Below, one piece after another: positions 43,593-51,456 of a stretch of 64,000 bases of DNA (positions are counted from its first letter, which is position 1; each line of letters begins with the position of its first letter). The notes below the pieces were generated by a model that saw only the letters and a list, made by a program, of their open reading frames with translations, was not told where the DNA came from and searched no databases. This DNA is from Pseudonocardia sp. ICBG1293 (GTDB lineage Bacteria > Actinomycetota > Actinomycetes > Mycobacteriales > Pseudonocardiaceae), in NCBI RefSeq assembly GCF_020131355.1, contig NZ_JAHLEL010000054.1:310001-374000 (forward strand), in the 5' to 3' direction. A program made the translations under genes and the position numbers.

Positions 43593-44297
43593 GAGTATCA
43601 AATCGGATCCACTGGATGAGTCGACTGCCTCCACGATCCTCCGCTTCTGCGCTTCGCTTGGGTCCAAGCGGTATATGTCGGCGACCAACAGTTCATATGA
43701 ATCTGCGTACTGACTGAATCGGACTGGATTGATCCGTGTCCTGACATACTCGCTGCGAACATTCCAGAAGTCTTCGAACGCTAAATGCCCCGGCACGATG
43801 AGCTCCTCACAGAACTCTCTCCATGGACCGGACTCTCTGTTCATACCAGACTCAAACCAACGGATGAATGGAATTAGGTTCCTGCCCGGGACTCTAACGC
43901 GAAGGTCATCGGAGCTAACACTGTCGATCGGGATCAAATCATCATTCTGAACATGCCAACGAGCGAATCGGTCCCGCACCGAGTCTGCGAACTTGTAAAC
44001 CCCACCGACTGGCTGAAACTGCCCTGGATACCGGTGTCCTCGAACCAGCAAGAACCTTCCGTCAACTTCAATTCGGAAGAGATACGAAACAGAGATGCGG
44101 ACATGCTTGTTCGCGAGACGCACGCTCCAGTAGGCCAGTCGCATGTACCGGAAGTTTGAAACCGCTGCATCGATCAGAGGAACTAGCAGGCCAGTGGCGA
44201 CTCCGGTCCACACCCCGACTGCAATGGATCCGGTGACATTCAACAGGATGCCCACTGCAGTCGCAATTCCAATGAGATAGATCCAAAAACGACTCAT
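43542..44297 (-). CDS. 2TM-NUDIX (SMODS-associated NUDIX-like) membrane protein, C-terminus replaced by IS630
   Basis: The 251-aa frame begins with two membrane helices (residues ~5-22 and ~27-45: GIATAVGILLN, GVWTGVATGLLVPLI). A NUDIX-like domain follows (SYLFRIEVDGRFLLVRGH, FQPVGGVYKF, NRESGPWREFCEELIV) with a degenerate NUDIX box. This is the layout of SMODS-associated NUDIX proteins, known as membrane effectors in CBASS-like nucleotide-signalling systems. The last 15 codons come from IS630 DNA. With the IS removed the frame continues for 28 native residues and stops in the CTAG shared with the RT stop (42354-42357). It is 2 nt after the NUDIX hydrolase gene, forming an operon. No cyclase gene is present. 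Confidence 0.75.
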   Translation of the reverse strand: MSRFWIYLIGIATAVGILLNVTGSIAVGVWTGVATGLLVPLIDAAVSNFRYMRLAYWSVRLANKHVRISVSYLFRIEVDGRFLLVRGHRYPGQFQPVGGVYKFADSVRDRFARWHVQNDDLIPIDSVSSDDLRVRVPGRNLIPFIRWFESGMNRESGPWREFCEELIVPGHLAFEDFWNVRSEYVRTRINPVRFSQYADSYELLVADIYRLDPSEAQKRRIVEAVDSSSGSDLILLVSRKRCSLTGSAVVE

Positions 44298-44299
44298 GC

Positions 44300-44740
44300 T
44301 TACGAATCAACGTCCCCGGAGAGCACTACTCCGTCGTGCGTCCTGACAGCTACAGTCGCTTCGAACGCATCATGCACTCGCACTGCATACGCCTCATCTA
44401 AAAGCTTATCGACAGTTTCTCGATCTACCCACTGCGCATTAATTGTCTCGGACGTTGCCGTCTCAACGGAACTGGTACTTGCGAAGCACCGAAAAACCAG
44501 CGCCACTACACCCTTCTCGACGTTTTTGTAGACGCCAGTCAGGGTGTCCACCTCTACGTCAAGCCCGGTCTCTTCCTTCACTTCTCGCCGCACACCACTC
44601 TGTGGAGACTCGTCAATCTCGAGTACTCCACCTGGCGGCTCCCAATGCCTATTGTCCTTTCGTTGAATGATCAGCACTTGTCGGGCTTCATTCAAGACTA
44701 CGCCAGCCACGCTGACGGAATGCTTTACAGGTTCAGCCAC
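44300..44740 (-). CDS. NUDIX hydrolase
   Basis: A 146-aa enzyme with a complete NUDIX box (GGVLEIDESPQSGVRREVKE followed by ETG, residues ~37-59), so it should hydrolyse a nucleoside diphosphate derivative using Mg. GTG start after AGGAGGG. It is the first gene of an operon with the 2TM-NUDIX gene (2-nt gap) and is divergent from the GntR gene. A NUDIX gene next to the GntR regulator is a recurring AICE feature, as I recall for pSAM2. Its G+C is lower than that of the AICE core. Confidence 0.88.
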   Translation of the reverse strand: MAEPVKHSVSVAGVVLNEARQVLIIQRKDNRHWEPPGGVLEIDESPQSGVRREVKEETGLDVEVDTLTGVYKNVEKGVVALVFRCFASTSSVETATSETINAQWVDRETVDKLLDEAYAVRVHDAFEATVAVRTHDGVVLSGDVDS

Positions 44741-44767
44741 CGCTTCGCCCTCCTACTCCCGGCCCGA

Positions 44768-44776
44768 GTACTGTAC
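44768..44776. promoter_or_regulatory. Short palindrome between nudix and gntR genes
   Basis: GTACTGTAC is a 9-bp palindrome in the 65-bp divergent intergenic region. It is a candidate GntR autoregulatory site or promoter element. Confidence 0.35.
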
Positions 44777-44805
44777 CGACAGAGGTCCAGTCGTCTGGAG
44801 GAGTC

Positions 44806-45582
44806 TTGAGCCTAGGGTCCCTCGACAGATCCGATGACCGTGCGCCCTACCGCCAGATCGCGGACCACCTGCGCACTGCGATCGACGGCGGTGACCTGGT
44901 GGCCGGCGACAAGCTGCCCTCCGAAGCCCAGCTCATGGAGCACTACGAGGTCGCGCGCATGACCGCCCGCCAGGCGATCCAGGAACTCCGCTCCGAGGGC
45001 CGGGTAGTCGCCGAGCAGGGTCGAGGCGTCTTCGTCCGCCAGCCCGTCCAGGTCCGCCGCCTCGCCTCCGAACGCTTCGCCCGCCGCCACCGCGAGGCCG
45101 GCCTCGCAGCGTTCGGCGTCGAGGCGGAGAAGACCGGCTTCACCCCGCGCGTCGACCAGCTGGAGGTCTCGACCGCCAGCCCACCCGACGAGATCCGCGA
45201 CCGCCTGCGCCTCGGCGACGGCGAGGACGTCGTCGTCCGGTCCCGCCGCTACCTGGCCGACGGCCAGCCCGTCGAGACGGCCATCTCGTACGTCCCGGCC
45301 TCGATCGCGGCCGGCTCCCCCATCGTCGCCGACGACACCGGCCCGGGCGGCATCTACGCGCGCCTGGAGGAACTGGGCCACGAGCTGGACCACTTCACAG
45401 AGGAGGTCTCGGCCCGCATGCCCACCGCCGACGAGCGACGCCGCCTCCAGCTCACCGACGGCGTGCCGGTGATGGTCGTCCTGCGGACCGCCTACGACAC
45501 GACCGGGCGCCCGGTCGAGGTCTGCGACACGCTCAAGGCTGCCCCGGCGTATGTCCTGGAGTACGACATTCCAGCTCGCTGA
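44806..45582 (+). CDS. GntR-family regulator with UTRA domain (AICE regulator)
   Basis: A 258-aa regulator. The N-terminal GntR winged helix (residues ~10-75) shows YRQIADHLRTAIDGGDL, LPSEAQLMEHYEVARMTARQ and the GRGVFV turn. The UTRA ligand-binding domain occupies ~95-255. The start is TTG 44806 with GGAGGAG 5 nt upstream. KorSA-like GntR proteins repress transfer and excision genes of AICEs. The paired CTCTAGA sites 41 bp beyond its stop are its probable targets. Confidence 0.87.
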   Translation: MSLGSLDRSDDRAPYRQIADHLRTAIDGGDLVAGDKLPSEAQLMEHYEVARMTARQAIQELRSEGRVVAEQGRGVFVRQPVQVRRLASERFARRHREAGLAAFGVEAEKTGFTPRVDQLEVSTASPPDEIRDRLRLGDGEDVVVRSRRYLADGQPVETAISYVPASIAAGSPIVADDTGPGGIYARLEELGHELDHFTEEVSARMPTADERRRLQLTDGVPVMVVLRTAYDTTGRPVEVCDTLKAAPAYVLEYDIPAR

Positions 45583-45611
45583 CCTGGGCTGATCGGGTGG
45601 ACTCCGCTCGT

Positions 45612-45682
45612 TGACGGCAACTCCTCTAGACACCTAAGCGTCTTGCGCTTACCGTCGAACCTATCTAGAGGACCGACACCAC
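45612..45682 (+). promoter_or_regulatory. Promoter with paired operators for the transfer/excision operon
   Basis: CCTCTAGA (45623-45630) and TCTAGAGG (45664-45671) form an inverted pair enclosing promoter-like hexamers (TTGACG at 45611, TTGCGC near 45643, TATCTA near 45662). Binding by the neighbouring GntR protein would silence the downstream genes. Confidence 0.55.
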
Positions 45683-45694
45683 GGGGTGATTCCA

Positions 45695-46081
45695 GTGCCG
45701 CAGATCTACGCCATCGACCAGGCCGCGACGTTCGAGCGCGTGCTGTTCCTGTCCGGCGAGCCGAAGACGCGATTCGGCTCCGACGTGCAGGAGACGTCCA
45801 AGGACGGCGTGCCGAAGTGGGAGGTGCAGCTCGTCGCGAGCTTCCGCCAGTTCGGTCGCTCGACCAACGAGATCATCAAGGTGGGCATCACGGCCCACCA
45901 CCAGCCGGGCGCCGAGCTGGGGCCGGCCGAGCCCGTGCAGCTCGTCGGGTTCGAGATCGGCGTGATGGACAAAAAGAACCGCGAGGGCCAGGTCGTCGGT
46001 GCGCAGGTCTGGTACCGCTGCCAGGAGGTCCGCTCGCTGGCCGCCACCGGCCCGCGTGCCAAGCAGGCGGAGGCGAGCTGA
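45695..46081 (+). CDS. SCO3933-family regulatory protein
   Basis: A ~128-aa protein of the SCO3933 type found in nearly every AICE (KWEVQLVASFRQFG, EPVQLVGFEIGVMDKKNREG, VWYRC). The family is assumed to be regulatory; the mechanism is unknown. GTG 45695 is chosen, with GTG 45686 also in frame. First gene of a compact operon with overlapping stops and starts that runs to the integrase. Confidence 0.75.
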   Translation: MPQIYAIDQAATFERVLFLSGEPKTRFGSDVQETSKDGVPKWEVQLVASFRQFGRSTNEIIKVGITAHHQPGAELGPAEPVQLVGFEIGVMDKKNREGQVVGAQVWYRCQEVRSLAATGPRAKQAEAS

Positions 46082-46236
46082 TGGCCGCCGAGACCGACCC
46101 GGGCGTCGTGTTCGTCTGCCGCGGCTGCGAGACCGAGTACCCGCCCGCGCTGGGTGAGTGCCCGGAGTGCGGGGACTGGGCATTCACCGCCGCCCTCTCC
46201 CCCGCCCTCCTTCCGGTGCCGCGGAGGGCGTCATGA
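46081..46236 (+). CDS. Small zinc-ribbon protein (51 aa)
   Basis: The 51-residue product has two CxxC pairs (FVCRGCETEY and GECPECGDW) spaced as in a zinc ribbon. Its ATG overlaps the previous stop by one base, and its own stop overlaps the next ATG (ATGA). It is probably a nucleic-acid or protein-binding accessory of the transfer module; function is not known. Confidence 0.65.
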   Translation: MAAETDPGVVFVCRGCETEYPPALGECPECGDWAFTAALSPALLPVPRRAS

Positions 46237-47463
46237 CCGCCACTGCGCTCCTCCCGTTCCCGTCCGACCGATCACGCGGCGGCGGCTGGTTCGGCCGCAC
46301 ACGGCGCCCCTGGGCCGGTCGTCGGGCCGACCGCGAGCACGAGCAGGAGTGCTGGGCGTTCGCCGAGCACCTGCGGTTCGTCTGGCGGGACGCCTGCGAG
46401 GGCGTCGGCGTCAGCCGGACCACCGACACCGCCACCGGGCCGACCGTCCGCACGCCCAAGGTCGGCCGGATCGTCGTGGACCGTCCGACGACGATGCTCG
46501 TCAAGCTGCTGCCCGGCCAGGAGCCGCAGGACCTGTCCCGGGTCGGCGACCGGCTGGCGCACAGCCTCGGGTTCGAGACGCTCCGCGTGGTGCCGCACAG
46601 TGGCCGGTGGGTCCGCCGATCAGGACCCGCTCTCCGAGCCGTTCGCGCTGCCGCGCATCACGGTGCAGACGTGCGAGGACCCGGTCCTGCTCGGACGCGA
46701 CGAGTTCGGCGACGCGCTCGGACACGCCTTCGCCGACGCCGCGCACGTCGCGCTCCAGGGCCAGAACGGCGCTGGGAAGTCCCAGTTCGCCTACGGCCTG
46801 CTCGCCCAGCTCGCCGCGGCCGACGACGTCCGGATCGCGGGCTCGGACATCACCGGCCTACTGCTCGGCCGGCCCTACACGGGCACCGCGCACCGGCGGT
46901 GGCAGGCCACCGGCACCGCGGACCTTGAGGAGCATGCGGCGCTCCTGGAACGGCTCGTCAGCGTGATGGACGAGCGCCTGGCCGCGCTGCCGGACCGTGT
47001 GGACAAGATCCAGCCGTCCCCGGCCGTGCCGCTGTTCGTGGTCGTCGTCGAGGAGTTCCCCGGCCTGCTCCGGGCCGCCGGCGCCATGCCGAAGCCCGGA
47101 CGCGGCGAGCGCTCCGTCCTCGACCGGATCCGGGCCGCGAACCTGCGGCTGCTGTCCGAGGGCCGCAAGGTCGGCTTCCGCGTCATCACGCTCGCGCAGC
47201 GCGCCGAGACCGAGGCGATGGGCGGCGGATACGCCCGCGACCAGTACGCCCTGCGCCTCTCGTTCCGCGTCCCCGGCGACTCGCTGGAGATGCTGCACGG
47301 CCCGGCTGTCCGCGAGCTCGCGCAACGCCACGCGACCGCCAAGCCCGGGGTCGCCGTCCTCTCCGCCCCCGGCCGGAATCTCGTCCGCGTCCGGGTCCCC
47401 TACCTCGGCGCCTACGCCGAGTACTGCGACCGCATCGCCACGACCGCACGGAAGGAGCCCTGA
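46233..47463 (+). pseudogene. FtsK/SpoIIIE (TraB-like) DNA translocase, frameshifted
   Basis: AICE transfer uses one hexameric FtsK-like pump. The first ~125 codons from ATG 46233 encode the N-terminal part (TMLVKLLPGQEPQDLSRVG, FETLRVVPHSGRWV). Near 46,610 coding jumps to another frame (DQDPLSEPFALPRITV) and continues to 47463 with Walker A GQNGAGKS and Walker B VVVVEEFPGLL. Relative to homologues the junction looks short of a few residues plus a frame change, so a small deletion is likely. As written no full-length pump is made. GGAGGG precedes the start. Confidence 0.75.
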
Positions 47464-47464
47464 C

Positions 47465-47644
47465 ATGGACCCGCTGCTGCTGACCGTCAAGGAGGCCGCC
47501 GAGGTGCTGAGGATGAGCACGAGCCGCGTCTACGACCTCATGCGGACCCGTCAGCTCCGCTCCCACAAGGTCGGCCGCGCGCGCCTCATCCCGGCCGAGG
47601 CGCTGCGGGAGTTCGTCGAGTCGCTCGGGGAGGACGCGGCATGA
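47465..47644 (+). CDS. xis: Excisionase-type helix-turn-helix protein
   Basis: A 59-aa MerR-like/AlpA-type winged helix (LTVKEAAEVLRMSTSRVYDL, then LRSHKVGRARLIPAEALREF). Such proteins bend DNA at att sites to steer the tyrosine integrase toward excision. It begins 1 nt after the FtsK-like stop and overlaps the next gene by 4 nt. Confidence 0.85.
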   Translation: MDPLLLTVKEAAEVLRMSTSRVYDLMRTRQLRSHKVGRARLIPAEALREFVESLGEDAA

Positions 47645-48006
47645 CCGCCCCCGCCCGCAGCGCCCTCTATGTCCGTCGCCGGTCGCTGTTCCTGGACGTC
47701 GTCCTGGCCGGCCTCGACCGGACGACCACCGCGCTCTCCGGTCTCCACGCACACCACCCGGCGACGGCCGCCGAGCACGTCGCGCACGCCCGCCGTCTCG
47801 TCGAGCTGCACAGCCGTCGGGCCCGCTGGTGGGCGGTGCTCGAACGGTCCGCCTCCGACCGGCTCGACGCCCACCGCGTCCACCGGTTGGCCGTCATCGA
47901 GGCTCGGGCCTCCGCGGACGAGCAGGTGCGGTTCTGGCTCGACGCTGCACGCTCCTGGGAGGCCATCGCCGACCGCGAACGGACGGGACGGGGTGCGGTC
48001 GCGTGA
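47641..48006 (+). CDS. Hypothetical protein between xis and int
   Basis: The 121-aa product is helical and rich in Arg, Ala and His (LDRTTTALSGLHAHHPATAA, ARRLVELHSRRARWW). No domain is recognised. It overlaps xis and int by 4 nt each (ATGA and GTGA), so it is translated with them and may assist recombination. Confidence 0.6.
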   Translation: MTAPARSALYVRRRSLFLDVVLAGLDRTTTALSGLHAHHPATAAEHVAHARRLVELHSRRARWWAVLERSASDRLDAHRVHRLAVIEARASADEQVRFWLDAARSWEAIADRERTGRGAVA

Positions 48007-49260
48007 GCACCGAACCGACGCCCGACGAGCGGTTCCCCGCACCGCGCACCGGCAAGCAGCGCGCCAACGGCGAGGGGACGATCTACAAGCGCCAGGACGG
48101 CCGCTACGAGGGCGCCTGCTACGTCCTGATCGCGGACGGCACGATCCGGCGGAAGCGGGTCTGCCCGCACCCGCAAGGAGGTCGTCGAGAAGCTGGCCGC
48201 CCTCCAGCGCCAGTCCCGCGACGGCATCCCGATGCCCACCCGGAGCTGGAAGGTCGGCGAGTACCTCGCGTACTGGTTGGAGCACGTCGTCCGACCGAAC
48301 AGCAAGCCGAAGACCCACCAGGGCTACGAGGTCGTCGTGCGGGTGCACATCGTCCCGGTGCTCGGCACCAGGCGGCTCACCGCGCTCCAGGCGGCCGACG
48401 TCCGCCGGCTCCTGGCCCACGTGCAGAACCGCTGCCGATGCTGTGCCGAGGAGATCGACGCGCGACGCCCGGAGAAGCGCCGCCGGTGCTGCGCGGTCGG
48501 ACGGTGCTGCGAGAGCTTCCCGTCCACCCGGACGCTCCAGCAGGTGCACGCCGTCCTGCGGAACGCCCTGCAGAACGCGGTCCGCGAGGAGCTGATCATG
48601 CGCAACGTCGCGCAGCTCGTGCGCGTGCCCTCGCCGAAGTACCGGGTCAACCGGGGCATCAGCGCCGACCAGGCCCACGAGCTGATCGAGGCCAGCCAGG
48701 ACGACCGGCTGCACGCGCTCTACGTCCTGACGCTCTACCTGGGCATGCGCCGCGCCGAGCTGCTCGGCCTGCGCTGGTCCGCCGTCGACCTGGACACCGG
48801 GCACCTGGAGATCGTGCAGACGCTCCAGCGGGTGGACGGCGAGCTGCGCTTCGTCCCGGCCAAGACCGACGCCTCGGAGCGCACGCTCCCGCTCGTCGGG
48901 CGCTGCCTCGACGTCCTGCGCAAGCACCGCGCCGCGCAGTCCTGGGAGGCGTCCGAGGCCGGCGACGCGTGGCAGGACCACGGCCTGGTCTTCCCGAGCC
49001 GGATCGGTACGCCGATGGAGCCGGACAACCTGCGCCGCTCCTGGTACCCGCTGCGGGCCCGGGTGGGCGCACACCGCGTCCGGTTCCACGACCTCCGGCA
49101 CACCTGCGTCACGCTGCTGCTCGACCTGGGCGTGCCGCCGCACATCGGCCGGGAGATCGCCGGCCACTCCGACATCGGCGTGACCATGAAGATCTACGCA
49201 CACGCGTCACTGACCGAGAAGCGGGCCGCGTTGCAGAAGCTCGACGGGAGGATCGGATGA
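48003..49260 (+). pseudogene. int: Tyrosine integrase of the AICE, frameshifted
   Basis: GTG 48003 begins the N-terminal AP2-like region (GEGTIYKRQDGRYEGACYVL). Near 48,170 (CCC run) the frame shifts by one; the correct frame resumes with RTRKEVVEKLAALQ and runs to 49260. The SAM-like core-binding domain contains a Cys-rich insert (CRCCAEEID, RRRCCAVGRCC). The catalytic domain is complete: Arg in GMRRAELLGL, HDLRHTCVTLL, GHSDIGVTMKIYAH with the nucleophilic Tyr. Removing one C would restore a ~418-aa enzyme. It lies 73 bp from the core att repeat in tRNA-Phe, its expected target. Confidence 0.82.
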
Positions 49261-49264
49261 CCGC

Positions 49265-49286
49265 GTTGCCGTCACCGTTGCCGTCA
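49265..49286 (+). promoter_or_regulatory. Candidate integrase arm-binding repeats, right end
   Basis: GTTGCCGTCA occurs at 49265-49274 and 49277-49286, a direct pair with 12-bp step, mirroring the pair at 37689-37710 inside the left end. Confidence 0.55.
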
Positions 49287-49333
49287 AGCGGAATGATCGG
49301 GAAAAAGAAGTGCGGAGAACCCGCTGGTAAGAG

Positions 49334-49381
49334 AGTGTGGCCAGGGGCGGGGTCGAACCGCCGACCTTCCGCTTTTCAGGC
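49334..49381 (-). repeat. Right attachment site (attR) within tRNA-Phe
   Basis: The 48-bp sequence is identical to 37560-37607. It covers the anticodon loop through the 3' end of tRNA-Phe, so integration restored an intact tRNA gene on this side. Confidence 0.93.
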
Positions 49382-49411
49382 GGACGCTCGTACCAACTGA
49401 GCTACCTGGCC
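49338..49411 (-). tRNA. tRNA-Phe (GAA)
   Basis: 74 nt with a full cloverleaf: acceptor GGCCAGG/CCTGGCC, anticodon stem TCCGC/GCGGA, loop CTGAAAA with anticodon GAA at 49375-49377, T-arm GGCGG-TTCGACC-CCGCC. CCA is not encoded. It is the integration target of the AICE and the last gene of a Glu-Asp-Phe cluster. Confidence 0.97.
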
Positions 49412-49447
49412 CCGGCCTCCGACGAACCGGAGATCCAGAGAGTGGAG

Positions 49448-49521
49448 CGACCCAGACGGGACTCGAACCCGCGACCTTCGCCGTGACAGGGCGACGCGCT
49501 AACCAACTGCGCCACTGGGCC
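49448..49521 (-). tRNA. tRNA-Asp (GTC)
   Basis: 74 nt; acceptor GGCCCAG/CTGGGTC with a G-T pair, anticodon GTC at 49485-49487 in loop CTGTCAC, normal T-arm. CCA is not encoded. Middle gene of the cluster. Confidence 0.97.
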
Positions 49522-49561
49522 TTGCTCTCGTGAGAAGAATCGTATCCGACACCTCTCCCGG

Positions 49562-49634
49562 TACCCCCAACGGGATTCGAACCCGCGCTGCCGCCTTGAA
49601 AGGGCGGAGTCCTAGGCCGCTAGACGATGGGGGC
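49562..49634 (-). tRNA. tRNA-Glu (TTC)
   Basis: 73 nt; acceptor GCCCCCA/TGGGGGT, anticodon TTC at 49598-49600 in loop CTTTCAA, T-arm with TTCGAAT. First gene of the minus-strand tRNA cluster. Confidence 0.97.
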
Positions 49635-49754
49635 TGGGACCGGGCCCGAGAGCCCCGTCCTTCCCTCAACGGCTGTCCGTTGGGAGTGAACAAACCTTAC
49701 GACACCGCCCCGGGGGGTCCTGCAACCACCCCCCGGTTACGGCGTCGCCGCAGG

Positions 49755-49973
49755 TCACCGAGCCACAGGTGGTGGCTGCTCCGGGTTGCCGGAGATCAGC
49801 CCCAGCATGTCCAGCAGCTCGCGCAGGTCCTCGGAGTCGTCCGAGTTCCGGGCGACCACGAGCCGGGCGCGCTGCACCTGGTCGTCGGAGACCTTGAAGG
49901 CGTCGGCCGCGTTCCGCGGCGCCGGGATGGAACTGGTGTCGTCGTCGATGCCGCGCTTCGCGCCGATGGTCAC
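49755..49973 (-). CDS. Small conserved hypothetical protein (72 aa)
   Basis: The GTG start is preceded by GGGGAGG. The product is a short acidic helical protein (KVSDDQVQRARLVVARNSDD, then SEDLRELLDMLGLI). I recall similar proteins near tRNA genes in related actinobacteria but no function. No membrane segment. Confidence 0.55.
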   Translation of the reverse strand: MTIGAKRGIDDDTSSIPAPRNAADAFKVSDDQVQRARLVVARNSDDSEDLRELLDMLGLISGNPEQPPPVAR

Positions 49974-50160
49974 GAGGCCTCCCCGTAGGCCGTCAGGACC
50001 CGTCCGGGGCCGTCCTGTGGGACGCGCCGCGATGCCGAGGTCCGATCGGTACCGCCACGTGCTGTGGCCGTGACCAAGACGTTACCCATCGTGCGGGGAG
50101 GCCGCATGCCCCTTCCCGGGTGACGGGCGGTCACCCAACGCTGCCGTCGACGGGTCCGAC

Positions 50161-51456
50161 TCAGCTCCGGGGCCTGGTGCGGCAGACGCTGCCGGACAGC
50201 TCGCCGACCGGCACCGACGCGGCCAGTACCCGGTAGCCGTAGGCGGAGGGGTGCAGTCCGTCACCCGAGTCGAGGTCGGGGCGGAGGCGCCGCCGGTCAC
50301 CCGGATCACCCAGCGCCGCGGCGGCGTCGATCACCCCGTCGGCCCAGCGCCGGCCGTCCGCGAGGAGCCAGGCGTTGACCTCGTCCCGCGCCGCGACGAC
50401 CGCAGGGGCGTCCCGGCCGCCGCTCACCGAGGGCGGCACGGTGGTGAGGAACACGCGCAGCCCGGCCGCGCGGGCCCGCTGGGCGAAGGCCTGCAGTCCC
50501 TCGACGAGGTCGGCGCCGGACGCGCCCGCGGCGAGGTCGTTGGTACCGACGAGCAGCACGACGTCGCGCACACCGGGAACCGCCGCCACGTCGTCGTCCC
50601 AGCGGTTCAGCGGGGCGTCGCCACCGGCGGGCGGGTCGTCCTGCAGCAGGCGGTTGCGGGACAGGCCCGCGTTGAGCACGGTCATCGGCCGGTCCCCGCC
50701 GGCCGCGGCGAGCCGGGCCGCGAGCTGGTCGGGGAACCGGTCGTCGCCGTCGGGGGTGCTGCCGACGCCGTCGACCAGGGAGTCGCCGATGACGAGCACC
50801 GCGCCGTCCGGGCGGGGCGCGAGGACCTCCAGCCCGGTCAGCACCGGCCAGGACTGCAGGGTCGTGTCGAAGCCCGCCGGGTCCGGCGCCGCGGTCCGGT
50901 CCCCGGGCCCGGAGAGCCAGGCCGTGCGCATCGCGACCGGGTGCGAGCCGATCGTGCGGGGTACCTGCGCGAGGAACAGGCTCACCGTCAGCGGCCCGCC
51001 GGCGACGCTCGCGACCGGGGCCGGGTCGGTCAGCACCTCCGCACCCGGCGGGAGGTCCGCGACGGGCGCGCCACCGACGGTCAGCGGCACCGGCCGGGTC
51101 ACCGCAGCGCCGGGGCCCGCGGTCCCGACGGTCATCGCCGCGATCCGCAGCGGGCCGTCGCCGTGCCGGTTGGACAGCCGCAGGCGCAGCTGCTCCCCCG
51201 TCGCCCCGGGCCGCACGACCATCCGCAGGGTCCGTCCGGTCAGGCTGTCCCCGGGCACGGCCTGCTGCGCGGCGTGCCAGGCGGCCGTCCAGCCAGGAGC
51301 GCAGGTCGCGGCGGCGGCCGCGGCCGGCAGCGGGGTGGGGGCCGGGCCGCAGCCCGCGGCCACGAGTCCGGCGAGCAGGGTCCCGCACACCGCCACGCCC
51401 GCGTGGACCCGACGCGCACGCCACCGGACCGCATCCCCGTCGGACCGCACCGGCAC
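50161..51456 (-). CDS. SGNH/GDSL hydrolase lipoprotein
   Basis: The 431-aa product has a lipoprotein signal: Arg-rich n-region, hydrophobic VAVCGTLLAGLVAAGC with the lipobox Cys near residue 36. A beta-rich N-terminal domain (~55-200) precedes an SGNH esterase domain: block I VIGDSLVDG, block III VLLVGTNDL (Gly/Asn), block V GDGLHPS (Asp, His). It should be a membrane-anchored extracellular esterase or lipase; the substrate is unknown. It stands alone. Confidence 0.85.
   Translation of the reverse strand: MPVRSDGDAVRWRARRVHAGVAVCGTLLAGLVAAGCGPAPTPLPAAAAAATCAPGWTAAWHAAQQAVPGDSLTGRTLRMVVRPGATGEQLRLRLSNRHGDGPLRIAAMTVGTAGPGAAVTRPVPLTVGGAPVADLPPGAEVLTDPAPVASVAGGPLTVSLFLAQVPRTIGSHPVAMRTAWLSGPGDRTAAPDPAGFDTTLQSWPVLTGLEVLAPRPDGAVLVIGDSLVDGVGSTPDGDDRFPDQLAARLAAAGGDRPMTVLNAGLSRNRLLQDDPPAGGDAPLNRWDDDVAAVPGVRDVVLLVGTNDLAAGASGADLVEGLQAFAQRARAAGLRVFLTTVPPSVSGGRDAPAVVAARDEVNAWLLADGRRWADGVIDAAAALGDPGDRRRLRPDLDSGDGLHPSAYGYRVLAASVPVGELSGSVCRTRPRS

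Larger units (their letters stand above)
37560..49381. mobile_element. AICE-type integrative element in tRNA-Phe (11.8 kb)
   Basis: The element is bounded by the 48-bp direct repeats and carries the gene set of actinomycete integrative and conjugative elements: HUH Rep, NUDIX and GntR regulators, SCO3933-like protein, FtsK/TraB-like translocase, excisionase and tyrosine integrase adjacent to the tRNA. Such elements excise, replicate by rolling circle and transfer double-stranded DNA with the single TraB pump. Extras are IS110, IS630, a reverse transcriptase and a 2TM-NUDIX protein. The translocase and integrase are frameshifted, so the element may be immobile without help. Cargo at 40.8-44.8 kb has markedly lower G+C. 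Confidence 0.9.

Noticed and set aside
43940..44160. Possible plus-strand small gene inside the 2TM-NUDIX gene
   Set aside because: The opposite strand encodes a recognised NUDIX-like domain across the same region; no ribosome site or homologous motif on the plus strand.
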